DNA of 64,000 bases from assembly GCA_963575745.1 (NCBI GenBank), contig CAUYUJ010009447.1, forward strand, positions 424,232 to 488,231, written 5' to 3'. The stretch is from Prorocentrum cordatum. Its lineage: Eukaryota > Sar > Dinophyceae > Prorocentrales > Prorocentraceae. The notes below the pieces were generated by a model. That model made no database searches. It saw only the letters and a list, made by a program, of their open reading frames with translations, and had not been told where the DNA came from. Both the position numbers and the translations under genes were made by a program. Of the stretch, positions 18,850 through 30,707 are shown piece after piece; position 1 is the first letter of the stretch, and the number at the start of each line of letters is the position of its first letter.

Positions 18850-21800
18850 AGCCCGGCGTGCGGAGGACCACCAAATCACTCTTATCAGCGATGCGAACTG
18901 CACTTCGCGGCCAGATCTGGATCGTGCGCGGGCACCCCGCGCTCACAGTGCACGGGTTTTGTCGGGAACCGCGGGGGTACTGGCATATTGCCTGCTGTGT
19001 GCAGGCCCACCAGTCATCATGATGGCCATGTCGCCGCGGCTGCGGAGGAGGAGGAGGAGGAGGAGGAGGAGGAGGAGGAGGACATTGGCTTTCGGAAAAT
19101 GTAGTGGGGGTCGACATGTCTCCCGATGTGCGCGGGCGTACCTGGCAGACTCCACGCGTCGAGCGCCGCGCACTTGGCGAGGCTGCAGCACGAGGCACAC
19201 CTGACGCACGTGGACAACGTGGCGCATCTGGTGCACCAGGTACCTGGCACGCTTGGGCCCAGGGGCGCCTGGCGCGCCCGGTGCGTGCGGCGCGCCTGGT
19301 ACGCGTGGCGCGCCTCGCCCCAGCATCGCGCACTTGGGAACTGGATTGGCTCCCCACAATTGCCCATCCGAAGACGATGGCTGAATAAACCGATACCCGG
19401 GTACTGTTGATGTGTCGGGAGGGCGGGTGGGAGTGAGCCAAGCCAATGTGCGTCTGGGGGACGAATCTTGCACGCTTTCCGTTCGTAGTGCATACCCCTC
19501 CTCAGCCCGAATGGTGACAAAACCAGGGACCGTTTGCATCAACATCTGGATAATGTGCGGACGCCCCGCGATCACTTCGCGTTCGTTTTTGACAAAGCCG
19601 GCGGGGGTGACAATGTCAGCACCCCACCCCGAACGCCACCCTTGGCAGCAAAATTATACAAATATCATATCTGTTCACCAAAACCCTGCGCGGACGCGAA
19701 CGCCCGGCGATCGCTTCGCACTGGTGTTTGGAAGGGGCGGCGGGGGGGGCGGCATATTGCAACCTGCGCGCGCTGCCAAAACCCCTCCAATGACCCCTGC
19801 AAAAAAACACTATGCTAGCCAACGGTGGACCCCAAACAATCCGTTTCTAGCAGTCTAGGTTGTGCAGTCTACGTGGACCACTTTATGTGGTGTAATTGAT
19901 ATTGCCTGGCAGTGCGTTGTCAACTCCACTGCTCGCGCGATCATCCCACCCGCGGATCCGACATGCGCGCGCGACGACGAGCGCGCGCAATTCGTCCCTT
20001 TCTTGCCGGAGATGATTACGCCCGAAAGCGCGCGCTCAATTTTATCTGCAATGGGCGAGAGGGAGATGATGGAGGGAGTGCCGGCTTGGCTGGAATGATG
20101 TGAGTTCATATTACATTGACAGGCGAGGTGGCATCTTATGTAAACTTCACGCTATCAAGGGGAAGCGATAAAAGTGGGATGGGTGGTTCTATATTCCTGC
20201 TAGAAAAAAGAAAATACGTGGTGCAACTAATTTTGTCTCGCAGTGGGCTGTCAATGTCAAACCCACTGCTCGCGCGATCATCCCCGGCCCGCCCGCAGCA
20301 TGATTTACAATAGACATGCAGCGGCGATTGCGATGACTGCTTGGCGCTGGCTGGCGCATCTCTGCGGCCGCGATACCGCGCGCAGGCTCGAGCGCAGAGA
20401 GGCCACTTTGTTCGAGGCAACCGACGCGGCCGCTGTGGCGCTGACTGCCAGGCACTTCCTAACGCGTCTCGGAGGCCGCGCTGACGCGCGGACACTCCAA
20501 TGCGAGTCCGTGACTCGGGTTGACGCAGTATCGTGGCGACGTCGACAGCACCAGGCACGATGGTGATAGTAGCCACGATAGTGGCAATGATGATGACGAC
20601 GACGACGGCAAGGCCAATGCCGGCGCCGATGCTGGTCCCGCCGATGACGAGGATGGCGTTCACATGTCAGTAATGAAAACTTTGGAAGGATTTTGGACAC
20701 GCGCGTGCGACCGACGCGGGCGGGTGGCCCGGATTCTGGGCACCTGAATCTTGCAACCTGGCGACGCCGACGGCTTTTCAAACAAATCCGGCATGCGAGC
20801 GCGACGACGCGCGCGCGTTGACTCTGTCACTTTTCGTGCACATGGTCCTTGGAAACTGAAGATTTGTGATCAACGAGCGCGCGCATCATGTGACAGGGAT
20901 GAAGGGGGGATGGGGGGCGATGACGGGTCCAGCTGGGATGGCACGAGCTCACTTTTAAAATGCACGGGGCAGAATCATATGTAAATTGTTTCTGCCCAGG
21001 GCCGCCGATACAGCCGGAGGGGGATCATCCTAAGTTGTGTTTCTTATACTACCTGGGAATGTATGTTGTGCAATCCACGCGGCGCAAATGGTTCAGAAAA
21101 AACTTACAGCATTAAAAACCACTACTCGCACCGACATCCCACACGCCCACCCGCAATTCAGTTTGCAAAACCAATGCAGCGGCGATTGCGCTGGGCGCTT
21201 GGTGCTGGCTGGCGCATCGCTGCATCGCCGCGGCCGCGCTGACGCTCGCGGGCTCGCTCGCAGAGCGGCGAGCTAGTTTGGCGCAACCGACGCGGCCGGG
21301 GTGGCACGGGCCGCTGGAGTCTTTCCAGCGCGTCTCACAGGCCGCGCTCGCGCGCGGGCACTCTAGCGCAAGTCGGCGACTGGGGCGGGCAACTATCGCG
21401 GCGACGTCGGAAAATGCAGACCCGATGGTGATGGTAGCGATGATAGCGGCGATTTTGACGGTGACTAAGGCAATGATTGCGGCGCCGATGGTGGCCGCGC
21501 CACGCCCATAACTGCGATCGCGCCCACGTGTCGGCGATCATGGTTTTGGCATGATTCGGACATGCGCGCGCGACCGACGCGCGCGAGCGGCCCGTGTTAT
21601 CATTCGACAAGGATAAAGAATGTCGCGCCCCCCCGTCCCAGCCAGCCCCCCCCCGACCCCTCCCCCGCGCCCCCTCCCCCTGGCAAGTGCGCAAGGGCGC
21701 TCGAATGATCTGGGCGCGCGCTCGCGACACGCCCGCTGGGTCGCATTCGGAGACAACGCTAAAATAAAAAACATGGGGCTCGCAAGAATTCGCGGAGGGG

Positions 21801-22467
21801 CGCGAGCTGCCTCTGTTTAGAACAACCATGTTGCAAAACCAACGCGAACGTGCTCGGGAGTCCCGACGTTGACATCCTCACGAAACCAAAGGTTTAGGAA
21901 CACAAGTTTGCGCGCGCAGCAACGCGCGCGCGCGTCGACTTCGCCCGACGGCTTGCACAAGGCAGTTGGACATGCAATGGTGTGACAAACGAACGCGCGC
22001 GTTTAATGCGAGAAGGGGGGCATGCCGGGCCTAGTGGACTGGTGCTGAGTCGTGCTGAGGGTGAACGATGGGCAGAACCACATCCTATGTAAATCGAAAC
22101 ATTTTTGGGGAAACGATAAAGCCGGCGGCGGAGGGGGGGGGCAAAGGGGGGGCACTTGAAATTCCCCCTTCCTGTGCTCGAGCCCCCGCCGCGCCCGCCC
22201 TCCCGAAACTTGGCGCGCAAAACCCATGCGGTTGGCTGGCGCATCGCTGCGACAATGGCTGGGGCATCGCTGCGGCCGCGCAGACGCGGTCAGAGTCGCG
22301 CGCAAAGTGGCCGACTAGTTTCGCGCGACCGACGCGGCCGCGGGGGCCCTCCCAGAGCGTATCGCAAGCCACGCTTGTGCGCAGGCACTTCAACGCGGGT
22401 AGATGGCCCGCGCGGGCGCGGCACCATGGCGGCGTCGACAACAGCGGACGCGATGGCGGTGACGATT

Positions 22468-22504
<37 letters not shown>

Positions 22505-24700
22505 CAAGGCCAATTATGGCGCCGATGCTGGCCAGGCCGATGACAATGATGGTGTTCGCGCGTCGGCGATGCATGGCGCGGGGGGATTTCGACATGCGCG
22601 AGCGGCCGACGGGCGCGAATGGCCCACGTGACAAAGATCGCGTCGCCCAACAAGCGCGCAAAAGATTTCGAATAATTTCAAAATGCGCGCGCGCGAGAAG
22701 CCCGCGCGGTCGCAATTGATGAGCACGTTGAACACGCGCGCACACTTTGAGACAAAACATATGCAGAACCATTATTTGAATATGGTTCCGGGAACCTCAA
22801 AATTGAAATCCGTGCGGAACCTGCATTGTTGTTAGATGATTTCGACATGCGGGCGACACCGCGCACGAGTCGACGTGATACCTTATGTTGCAAGGGATGG
22901 TTGACATTGCGTGGTTTGCGATGCGCGAGTGTGCGCGCATAATATTAATTGACAGGAGTGAGCGGAAAAGGCGGCAAGGGGCCTGGCAGGGATGCTATGA
23001 CTTCATATCTCACATGAGCATTGGGTCAGAACCGCATGCAGCATGCATTGTGCTGCCGCACAGGAAACGATACAGCTGGGAGAAGTAGAATGTATATTCC
23101 TGGTAGGAAGGAGGATTTACGCGGTGCAGCATGTTTGTTCGCAATAGGTTGTCCAACCCACTGCTCGCGCGATCATCCCGCCCGTCTGCCCGCAACGTCG
23201 TTAGCAAAACCCGCGCGGTGACGATTACGATGACTGCTTGGCGCTGCCTGGCGCAAATCAGCGGTCGCGCTTTAGCGCGCAGGCTCGCGCGCAGAGCGGA
23301 CAGCTAAGCTGGCGCGACCGCCGCGGCCGCGGTGGCGCGGACCGGTGGGCACTTCCCGCCGCGTCTGAATGGCCGCGCTGGCGCGCGGACGCTCCAGTGC
23401 GAATCGGTGACTCAGGCGGGCGCGTCATCATGGCGACGTCGGCACCAAACGCGATAAGACAGTAGCGGCGCTGGTGACGATCATGGCGATGACGACGGCG
23501 AGGCCACTGACGGCGCCGATGCTGATCACGCCGACGACGATGACGGTGTCCACGCGTCGGTGATGAAAATTTGGGGGGACATGACATGCGCACGCTGCCT
23601 GGTGCGAGTGGCCCGCGTAGTATCATTTGACAGGGAGCATGTGCCCCCACAATCGAGCGCGCAAGGGCGTTCAACTAATTTCAATATGCGCGCGAAAGAC
23701 CAGCTTGGCCCCTTTTGATGAACATGCAGAGCAACCTTTTTCTTGCCCTAAGAGCTCGCAAGGGCGCGCGCATATTTTTGAAGAAGCAGGTTGCAAAACC
23801 AATATGTTCCAGAGGTTGTCGGGGGCCTCAACCTTGAAATCCTTGCGAAACCCGCGGTGTGTGAACAATGTCAGCATGCGCGCACGACGACGCGCGCGCG
23901 TGTCGACTTTGTCGCACTGTTGCAAGGGGCTCCGTGATCAACGAAAGTGTGGGCGCACGAAGGTACTTGTCAAGGATACGCGGGGGCTTCGATACCGATT
24001 GGGCTGGGATGGCGCGCGCTCACACTCAGAACGAATGATCCGAAGGGGGGGCGGGGGAGATCCACGCAACACGTAGATCGGCGACGACGGCGGGCACGTA
24101 GCTGCCAGACCGACACGCAGGCCCAGACGATAGGCGGCGACGAGGCGGCGGCGGCGACAAGATAACCGCCGAACCCGCCCGCAGGCCCAGTTCCCGAGAA
24201 GTGAACCCAGACACCCTAAACACAAACATAGTTTAGGGAACCACGTGCTCGTCTCACTGAAACCTGGATCATGCGCGGACGCCCGCGGATCATTCCGCAT
24301 TGGTTTTTGACAGGGCCGGCGGGGGGGGCAGCACATTGCCTGCTGCGTGCAGGAGGGAAACGAGGTTCACTTTGCCATGGACGGCGGGGGGGGGGCGGCA
24401 TGCTGCCTGCCGTGTGCAGGCCTGGACCACGCTTCCGAGAAACACATGCTGAGAGGTTGCGGGCACACGCCCGCACACAATACACCATACTCGCAACCCA
24501 CCCGTCACTTTGCAATGGTTGTTGACAGGGATGGTGGGACGGTCGGCACATTCACTGCCCAATGTGGCGCACCTGGTGGGCGTGGCGCACTTGGCACGTG
24601 CTTCGCGCCTCGCGGGCATCGCGCACCTGGCTGGCGCCTGCGTTGGTTCCCAATGGTTGTCGATGGTGGCCTGACCACTGTTCCTTGTCGATATTCGCCA
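18850..24700. repeat. Complex satellite region with ~0.9-1.0 kb periodicity
   Basis: Diverged modules repeat in order. One carries CTTGGCGCTGGCTGGCGC followed by GC-rich sequence, a GGCGATGACGACG part with GGCGCCGATGCTGG, and ATGATGGYGTTCRC. It appears at about 20330, 21190, 22225 and 23225, spaced 0.86 to 1.03 kb. A second module carries CGGACGCCCGCGATC, TTTTTGACA and GGCCGGCGGGGGG. It appears at about 18910, 19555, 19690 and 24280. A (GAC)n tract is at 22469-22503. No coding signal is conserved between modules. The whole region lies in intron 3. Confidence 0.65.
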
Positions 24701-25800
24701 CTGTGCCCCCTGGCAGGTTGGGGCGTGCTAAAGTTTAGGTCGGGCATGGCCTCCTACAGACGGATGTTGGACGACAAATAAAGTATCCTGCCGAAGGACC
24801 CAACCATATGCAGTTGTGAATACCGCAATTGTGAATATCTTTTTCGGTGGAGCTCCCTATGGGGCCACGAGGCGCTGCACTGGCTGGGGGGGAACGCATG
24901 CGGGCGGTAGCACTGGGACCTTCGGTGGAGCCCCATATGGGGCCACGGCGCGCTGCACTTCGTGGAGGGGACGCACGCGGGCGGAGCACTGGGGCCTTCG
25001 GTGGAGCTCCCTATGGCCACGAAACGCTGTTCTGGGTGGGGGAGACGCATGGCCGTCGGTGGAGCTCCCTATGGGGCCACTAAGCGCTGTGCTCGGTGGG
25101 GGGGACGCATGCGGGCGGTAGCACTGGAACCTTCGGTGGAGCTCCTTATGGGGCCACGAAGCGCTGTACTGGGTGGGGGGAGACGCATGCTGGCGGTGGC
25201 ACTGGGACCTTCGGTGAAACTCCCTATGAGGCCACGAAGCGTTATACCGGATGGGGGGAACGCATGCGGGCGGTAGCGCTGGAACCTTCGGTGGAGCTCC
25301 CCATGGGGCGACGAAACGCTGTACTGGGTGGGGGGGACGCATGCAGGCAATAACACTGGGGCCTTCGGTTGAGATCCCTGGCCACGAAACGCTGTACTGG
25401 GTGGGTGAGACGCAGGGAGGAGGGAGGAGGGGAAGGAGGAGGAGGAAGGAGAGGAGAGGAACGCGGGGCGCCGTCTCTTCAAAACGAAGACCCAACACCA
25501 CAGGAAAATTAGAAACAAAACGCAATCAAAACACGGTCAAAACAACACGCAATCAAAACACGGGCGTCGTCGTCGTGCGCGCCCGCGCACGACGCGCGCC
25601 CGCATACAATACACAATGCACGCAAACCCGCCGTCACGTTGCATGGTTTTTGACACGGATGGGAAGGTTGTTTATTGTCAGATGTGGCGCACATGGCGCG
25701 CGTGGCGCACCTGGCATGTGCGGCGCAGCTCGAGGGCTGGCGTCTGCATTGGTTCCCGATAGTTGCCGATGGCGGCCCCTGCCTATACTGAGACCGGGGT
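24540..25800. repeat. ~78-bp minisatellite with shared flanking modules
   Basis: From 24846 to about 25430 a 75-78-bp unit repeats about seven times, each with GGTGGAGCTCCCTATGGGGC, CACGAAGCGCTGTACTGGG and a GACGCATGCGGGCGGTAGC segment. A GGA-rich part and the module GAACGCGGGGC followed by CCGTCTCTTCAAA follow. Both flanks hold related sequence (GTGGCGCACCTGG units, then TTGGTTCCCRATRGTTG) at about 24550-24690 and 25680-25770. The unit is related to the array at 53770-54840. Confidence 0.75.
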
Positions 25801-25805
25801 GCTAC

Positions 25806-25967
25806 TTATGAGGAGGAAGAGGAGGAGGAGGAGGAGGAGGAGGAGGAGGAGGAGAAGGAGGAGGAAGAGGAGGAGGGGTAGGAGGAGGAGGAGGAGGAGG
25901 AGGAGGAGGGGGAGGAGGAGGAGAAGGAGGAGGAGGAGGAGGAGGAGGAGGAGGAGGAGCGGGAGTG
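25806..25967 (+). repeat. (GGA)n tract
   Basis: This is a purine-only GGA/GGAGAA microsatellite of about 160 bp in intron 3. On the coding strand of the gene it is a pyrimidine tract, but it is about 9 kb from the acceptor. Confidence 0.9.
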
Positions 25968-26169
25968 AGCGACACGGCTTGTGGCGTTCTCGCTGGGTAC
26001 TTGACGCCTCCCTCTGTCCCCTTCCCCCTGGGTCTGGACCGGAGGGGGGGGCGGGAAGCGGTCAGAGCGTCCAAGAAGAAGGCACCAACGAGGGAGGGTA
26101 ACTGTCCGCAGGTTTGGGGCAAATGTTGGCTTCCTGGGGGAGAATGCGGATTGAGGACCCCCCTTCGTT

Positions 26170-26470
26170 GATCAACCGTCTTCAGGATGGCCCCACTACG
26201 GCCCGAAAAGCTCCCAGGAGATCCCCCAGAGTGTCCCAAGACGCGCCCAAGAGGCCCCAGGAAGCTCCAAAGAAGCTCCCAAGAGGCCCCCAATCTGTCT
26301 AATGAGTCCCCAAGAAACACCCAAGACGTCCCAAGAGGCCTCAAAGAGGCCCCCAATGCGCCCCAAGAGGCCCCGAAGAGCCGCTCATTGACACCCAAGA
26401 AGCTCTAAGAGGTTCCAGGAGACACCGAGAGACATCCCAAGGGACTCCGAAAGACATCCAAAAAGCCTCT
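26170..26470 (+). repeat. Degenerate CCAAGAGGCCCC repeat tract, copy B
   Basis: This is the same low-complexity family as 6945-7575, here in intron 3 just downstream of exon 3. It has no coding value. Confidence 0.7.
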
Positions 26471-26729
26471 GTTCCACGGAGGTTCACCGATCTCTCCAAA
26501 TTATGCAACGCCCCCCTGTCAAGGGCAGCTACCGGGACATCGTTCCTGGATAGGCTGATGGAGGTACGAGAAGAGATAAGAATTTCGAGGAGAATCCAGC
26601 CGTGGTGGCAAGGGAAGGGTAGCAGTATCGGTACCTACCTTTCCCCCTTGTGAAATTAGCTGGCCACCCTTGGGCCCCTATAGCGAGCAACTTTGACGGA
26701 AAAACGGACGGGTGGCGGCGTTGACTTGC

Positions 26730-27293
26730 CAGGAGCGTTTTCGATAGTTCGGGATGATCACCTCCGAGCTGTGCCACAGGGAAGTCTCGTCCAGTGCGCC
26801 TAACTGACGCAGGTAGTCTTCCGACTCGGCGAAGCGCCACTCCCTGCTGAACGGCCTGGAGTAGAACATCTTGAGCGGCACGCGGCCTGTTTTGTACGTG
26901 TCCATATTTACAAGCATGGTCCTCATCTCAATGCACATGTCATCCCAGAAGTATGCGAAAGATGATCGTATAGACGAGATGATCTCTTGGACGTCGCTGA
27001 AAGTGTACTGGCTGAATCCCTTCCCAGCACGGTGGCGATTGTAATCAAAAGTCTTGACCAGCCCGTCCCTGAACATCATGATCCGGTGCCACTGTGGGAA
27101 ATCTGAGTTGAGCCTCTCAGGGTGCCTCTGGAATTCTTTCAGGGACTCCGAGTCCTCAAACATAAGCCACTGTACCAAATAGTCACGCAGGACAACGTGC
27201 AGACCATAGCGGCTGAGAGGCACATTGGTTTTCTCGCCGCGAAGATTGTAAATCGTCTCGAGCGCCTGCGTGTCGCTGTCGGCGATGAGCTTC
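26730..27293 (-). CDS. Exon 3 (largest): central domain with EF-hand-like segment
   Basis: The 564 nt encode 187 residues plus split codons at both ends. Order of motifs: KLIADSDTQALE, SRYGLHVVLRDYLVQW, FPQWHRIMMF, YTFSDVQEI, SFAYFWDDM, MDTYKTGRVPL, EWRFAESEDYLRQLGALDE and VIIPNY. All have counterparts in the family (…LDMDxxxTGRVPLxxFY…ExYLRxLGALDE…VIIPNY). MDTYKTGRVPLKMF resembles an EF-hand loop but lacks acidic residues at positions 3 and 12, so calcium binding is doubtful. The acceptor is GCGAG followed by GAAG. The donor CTG|GCAAGT is the only nearby GN site that gives the phase needed by exon 4, and it is less certain than the others. Confidence 0.85.
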
Positions 27294-27580
27294 CTCGCTT
27301 GCGCAGCACAAGGGATTCAACGGAAGTGGCATGCATCATCGCATCGATTGCGACACCAGCGACGATGTCCACAGTATCAGCTGCACGCATATGTTCGAAT
27401 GGACGCAGCAGCGAATCAGAGAACACCGCTTATTCTCCGAGCACTGCTTGCACTTAAGGGTCCTTACTTGCGTTCTGAGGCAATTCGGCCCCGGTGCCGC
27501 TAAGGCCAGCTCGTCGTCGCCCGTCGCCGCTGGGCCCGGGTGGCGGTCCAACCTGCTCGTCGCAGCCCGACACCGCATTG

Positions 27581-28870
27581 CTTTGCATTGCTTCGCATTG
27601 CTCTGCGACGCTTCGCATTGCTTTGCACCGCTCTGCATTGCCTTGCAATGCTTTGCACTGCTTTGCATTGCTCGGCAGTGCTTAGCATTGCTTCCCAGTA
27701 CCTTGCAGTAAGTTCCATCGCTTTGCATTGCTTTGTATTGCTTTGCATTGCTTTGTACTGCTCTGCATTGTTTGGCTTTGCTTGTCATTGCTTGGATCGC
27801 TTTGTATCGTGTTGCAGTGCTTTGCATTGCGTTGCATTCATTTGGCTCGCTTTGCATTGCTTTGCGTTGCTGTGCATTGGTTTGCATTGCTTTGCAATGC
27901 TTGGCATCGCCTTGCATCGTTTTGCATTGCTCAGAAGTGCTTAGCATTGCTTCCCAGTACCTTGCAGTGCTTTGCATCGCTTTACATTGCTTTGTCTTGC
28001 TTTGCATTGCTTTGCATCGCTCTGCATTGCCTTGCAATGCTTTGCATTGCTTTGCATCGCTTTGCACTGCTCGGCAGCGCTTAGCATTGCTTCCCAGTAC
28101 CTTGCAATGATTTCCATCGCTGTGCATTGGTTCGTTTTGCTTTGCAATGCTTTGTATTGCTCTGCTTTGTTTGGCTGTGCTTGTCATTGCTTGGCTCGCT
28201 TTGTACCGTGTTGCATTGATTTGCATTGCGTTGCATTGATTTGGGTCGTGTTGCATTGCTTTGCATTGTTTTGCATTGTTTTGCAATGCTTTGCAATGCT
28301 TGGCTGGCATCGCCATGTATCGTTTTGAATTGCTCGGCAGTGCTTAGCATTGCTTCCCAGTGCCTTACAGTGCTTTGCATCGCTTTACATTGCTTTGTCT
28401 TGCTTTGCTTGCTTTGCATCGCCTTGCATTGCCTTGACATTGCTTTGCATCGCTCTGCATTGCCTTGCAATGCTTTGCATTGCTTTGCATCGCTTTGCAT
28501 TGCTCGGCAGTGCTTAGCGTTGCTTCCCAGTACCTTGCAGTGATGTTCAGCGGTATGCATTGCTTTGTATTGCTTTGCATTGCTTTGCATTGTTTTGCAT
28601 TGTTTGGCTTTGCTTGTCATTGCTTGGCTCGCTTTGTATCGTGTTGCATTGATGTGCATTGCGTTGCATTGACTTGGCTCGCTTTGCATTGCTTTGCATT
28701 GTTTTGCATTGCTTTGCAATGCTTGGCATCGCTTTGTATCGTTGTGCATTGCTTTGCACTCGGCCAAATAGCTTTGCGTCGCAGTGCATTCCTGTGCATT
28801 GCTCTGCATTGCGTTGCATCGCTTTGCACTGCGTGGCATTGCGTTGCATCGGACCACATGGATTGCACCG
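27581..28870 (+). repeat. CATTGCTTTG decamer satellite
   Basis: About 1.29 kb of near-continuous 10-bp units (CATTGCTTTG and variants). A higher-order marker, GCTTAGCATTGCTTCCCAGT followed by ACCTTGCAGT, returns at about 27678, 27938, 28079, 28340 and 28510. All frames encode Cys/Ala/Leu/His or Gln/Cys/Lys/Ala repeats, so the long frames on both strands are artefacts. Confidence 0.9.
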
Positions 28871-29344
28871 CCTAGGTTGCACCACATGGAATGCTCCCCC
28901 TCGATTGCACCGCACACACTGCAACGAGCCACTGTTTGGGGCACACGCTGGCTAACACATGTATATACAATTGTGTTGACACGATGAATATTGTTTAACC
29001 GATCCCCATCCCCAGCGGCGTGGTCTGGGTCCCACTGGCCGATTTACCCCGCCTAGATGGGATATAGGTCGTTACCTTCGGGTTTCGAGGGGTGTATTCC
29101 CAACTGGGGTGGTAATTTGGTGGGGGTCTCGAAGGGGATTGGGATGGGGATGGGGATCGGTTAAACGATACAGTACCGAAAGAGGCAATCTAACCGTGCC
29201 AGTGAAAAAGCTGCGACCAACGGCGCTGACCATTGACCGTCGCACAGCGGTGGCAGAGTGACAATCTATAGTGGTTGGGCCGGTGCTCGCGGCCGCGGCC
29301 GCGGCCGGCCCCACACCCGTGCAGACACGGAAACACCTCTACTC
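28871..29344. other. No gene seen; palindromic GGATNGG segments
   Basis: CGATCCCCATCCCCA near 29000 and GATTGGGATGGGGATG near 29140 form an imperfect inverted repeat around a 150-bp interior (left GTTTAACCGATCCCC, right GGGGATCGGTTAAAC). This may be another foldback element of about 170 bp at 28993-29168. Confidence 0.5.
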
Positions 29345-29503
29345 TTAAGTCGGGCATGTCCCTCTACAAGGGGGATATTCAAGAATAGTTCAAACAAAAA
29401 ATAGGGGCAATTGTTCTACCATGTCTGAATCTTTGGGAATCTGTGTTGGCAATGTTGCATTTTTTGCCCAAAATCCGCCTGCAGGGGGACATGCCCGACC
29501 TAG
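29345..29503 (+). mobile_element. GTCGGGC-type TIR element, copy 1
   Basis: The inverted ends are TTAAGTCGGGCATGTCCC and GGGGACATGCCCGAC. The interior is AT-rich (ATATTCAAGAATAG, TTTTTTGCCCAAAATCCGCC) and colinear with the copy at 39526-39683. Length is 159 bp with no coding capacity. Flanks CTCTACTC and TTCGACTC are only partly alike, so the target duplication has decayed or is absent. Located in intron 2. Confidence 0.75.
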
Positions 29504-29786
29504 TTCGACTCGTAGCAGCACCATCGGCTTTGTGATGCAACGGCATCCTCCCAATTGCAGTGGTGTCTGCAACGCGAAACAGCGGATCGACGAGAACTGT
29601 CGTACAAGCCTTACGGGGAGCAGCGTGCAATCGAATCGGCTACGGTGCAGACTCGGAGGCGGCCGGGGGGTTTGATCTGGCTGGGGCCCCAGAAGATCGG
29701 CCAGGAGGGTGGATGAAGCCAAATCCGCTCAAAACTGGTCCCGTGACTCCTCCCAGGGCCCATCTGGCGCACTTTGTTTCACTCTG

Positions 29787-30234
29787 GATTCGTTTCAGAA
29801 CACGCCTTCTCTGAACAGACAAGAGCTTTGCATATTGGATGCCTTCCAAGCCAGGTACCTCCGCAGAGTTCAAAGCATTCCGCATTCTTACATAAGCAGA
29901 GTGTCCAATGCGTGCGTCCTGCAGCGCGCCAGATCCAAGCCGCTGAGCAACGCTCTGCTTCGCCGCCAGCTGCTCTTCCTGGGGCACGTTGCCCAGAAGC
30001 TAGGCGACGACCCCGTGAGGCTGAAGGTTTGCTGGCCTTTCTCACACGACCTGGCTCTGTCCATGTTCAAGAGAAAAAAGGGGGCGACCGAGAAGGACAT
30101 GGTGTTCTGAGATTCATGCGCACGCTGTCTGGGCAGCGGGGGGTGCGGAGGCCCTTGCGCATCTGTGGCAAGATTCAGTGCAGACCATCGCAGCCTGGCA
30201 CGCGACCCTCACGTGGTATTGCGATGCCCTCTGA
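29787..30234 (+). pseudogene. LINE ORF2 C-terminal fragment
   Basis: On the plus strand, antisense to the host gene, a frame carries LDAFQARYLRRVQSIPHSY followed by ISRVSNACVLQRA and LLRRQLLFLGHVAQ. This is the post-polymerase region common in dinoflagellate LINEs (LDAFxxRCLRRILxIPHSYISRVSN). Near 30078-30090 (A6G5) the frame shifts by one and continues GRPRRTWCSEI ... ALAHLWQDSVQTIAAWHATL ... YCDAL and a stop at 30232-30234, the typical C-terminus. The polymerase part is missing, so it is a 5'-truncated, frameshifted relic. Confidence 0.8.
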
Positions 30235-30270
30235 CACTGTTGCTCGTGCTCATGCGCGCTTTCTGCGCAC

Positions 30271-30330
30271 ATTTTGTTTGTGTTGTTCTCTCTCTCTCTC
30301 TCTCTATACACACATCTCTCTCTCTCTCAT
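30271..30330 (+). repeat. CT microsatellite
   Basis: (CT)n with a short TATACACACA interruption follows the LINE fragment. It could be the simple-sequence tail of that LINE copy, which is inference. Confidence 0.7.
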
Positions 30331-30707
30331 CCGTTTCTGATAGTCACGGGGCACCAACGCGGTCTCTGGAGGCCGAACAAGGCAAAAAAACTTCCCGGAC
30401 CCAGAACCTCGAATCTGCCCGTCCTTCCTGCTGGCCGCAACCAATGCTGGGCCACCTCAGACCCCCAGACGGCTCCAAGAACAGACTGGTGCCTTACATT
30501 CATACTTGCGCGGGAACTCCGAGCACTTAGCGGTAGTGGAGTCCACCGCCCCCTTGTGGGGGGCCATCAGGCTGATAGGATGCGGCTTCGGCAGCTGCGC
30601 AACCACTCAGCCCTTGGCAGTACCATCGGGCAGTCGGCAACACTGCCTGCACACTCCATATGGGAGGCAAAAAGGACCTGCTAGTACTGTGTGTCCTCCT
30701 CGGAGGC

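Larger units (their letters stand above)
17141..26729 (-). other. Intron 3 (9.6 kb, GC donor)
   Basis: The donor is CTG followed by GCAAGT and the acceptor is CAG followed by GGGG. Most of the interior is a complex satellite region (about 18850-25800) plus a minisatellite and a GGA tract. No exon fitting the protein was found inside; the residues flanking it join acceptably but carry about ten more residues than I recall between IPNY and SNC in relatives. Confidence 0.65.

Noticed and set aside
27336-28316. 326-codon frame of Ala/Met/Gln/Lys/Cys repeats
   Set aside because: Product of the CATTGCTTTG satellite; all frames in the array look alike.
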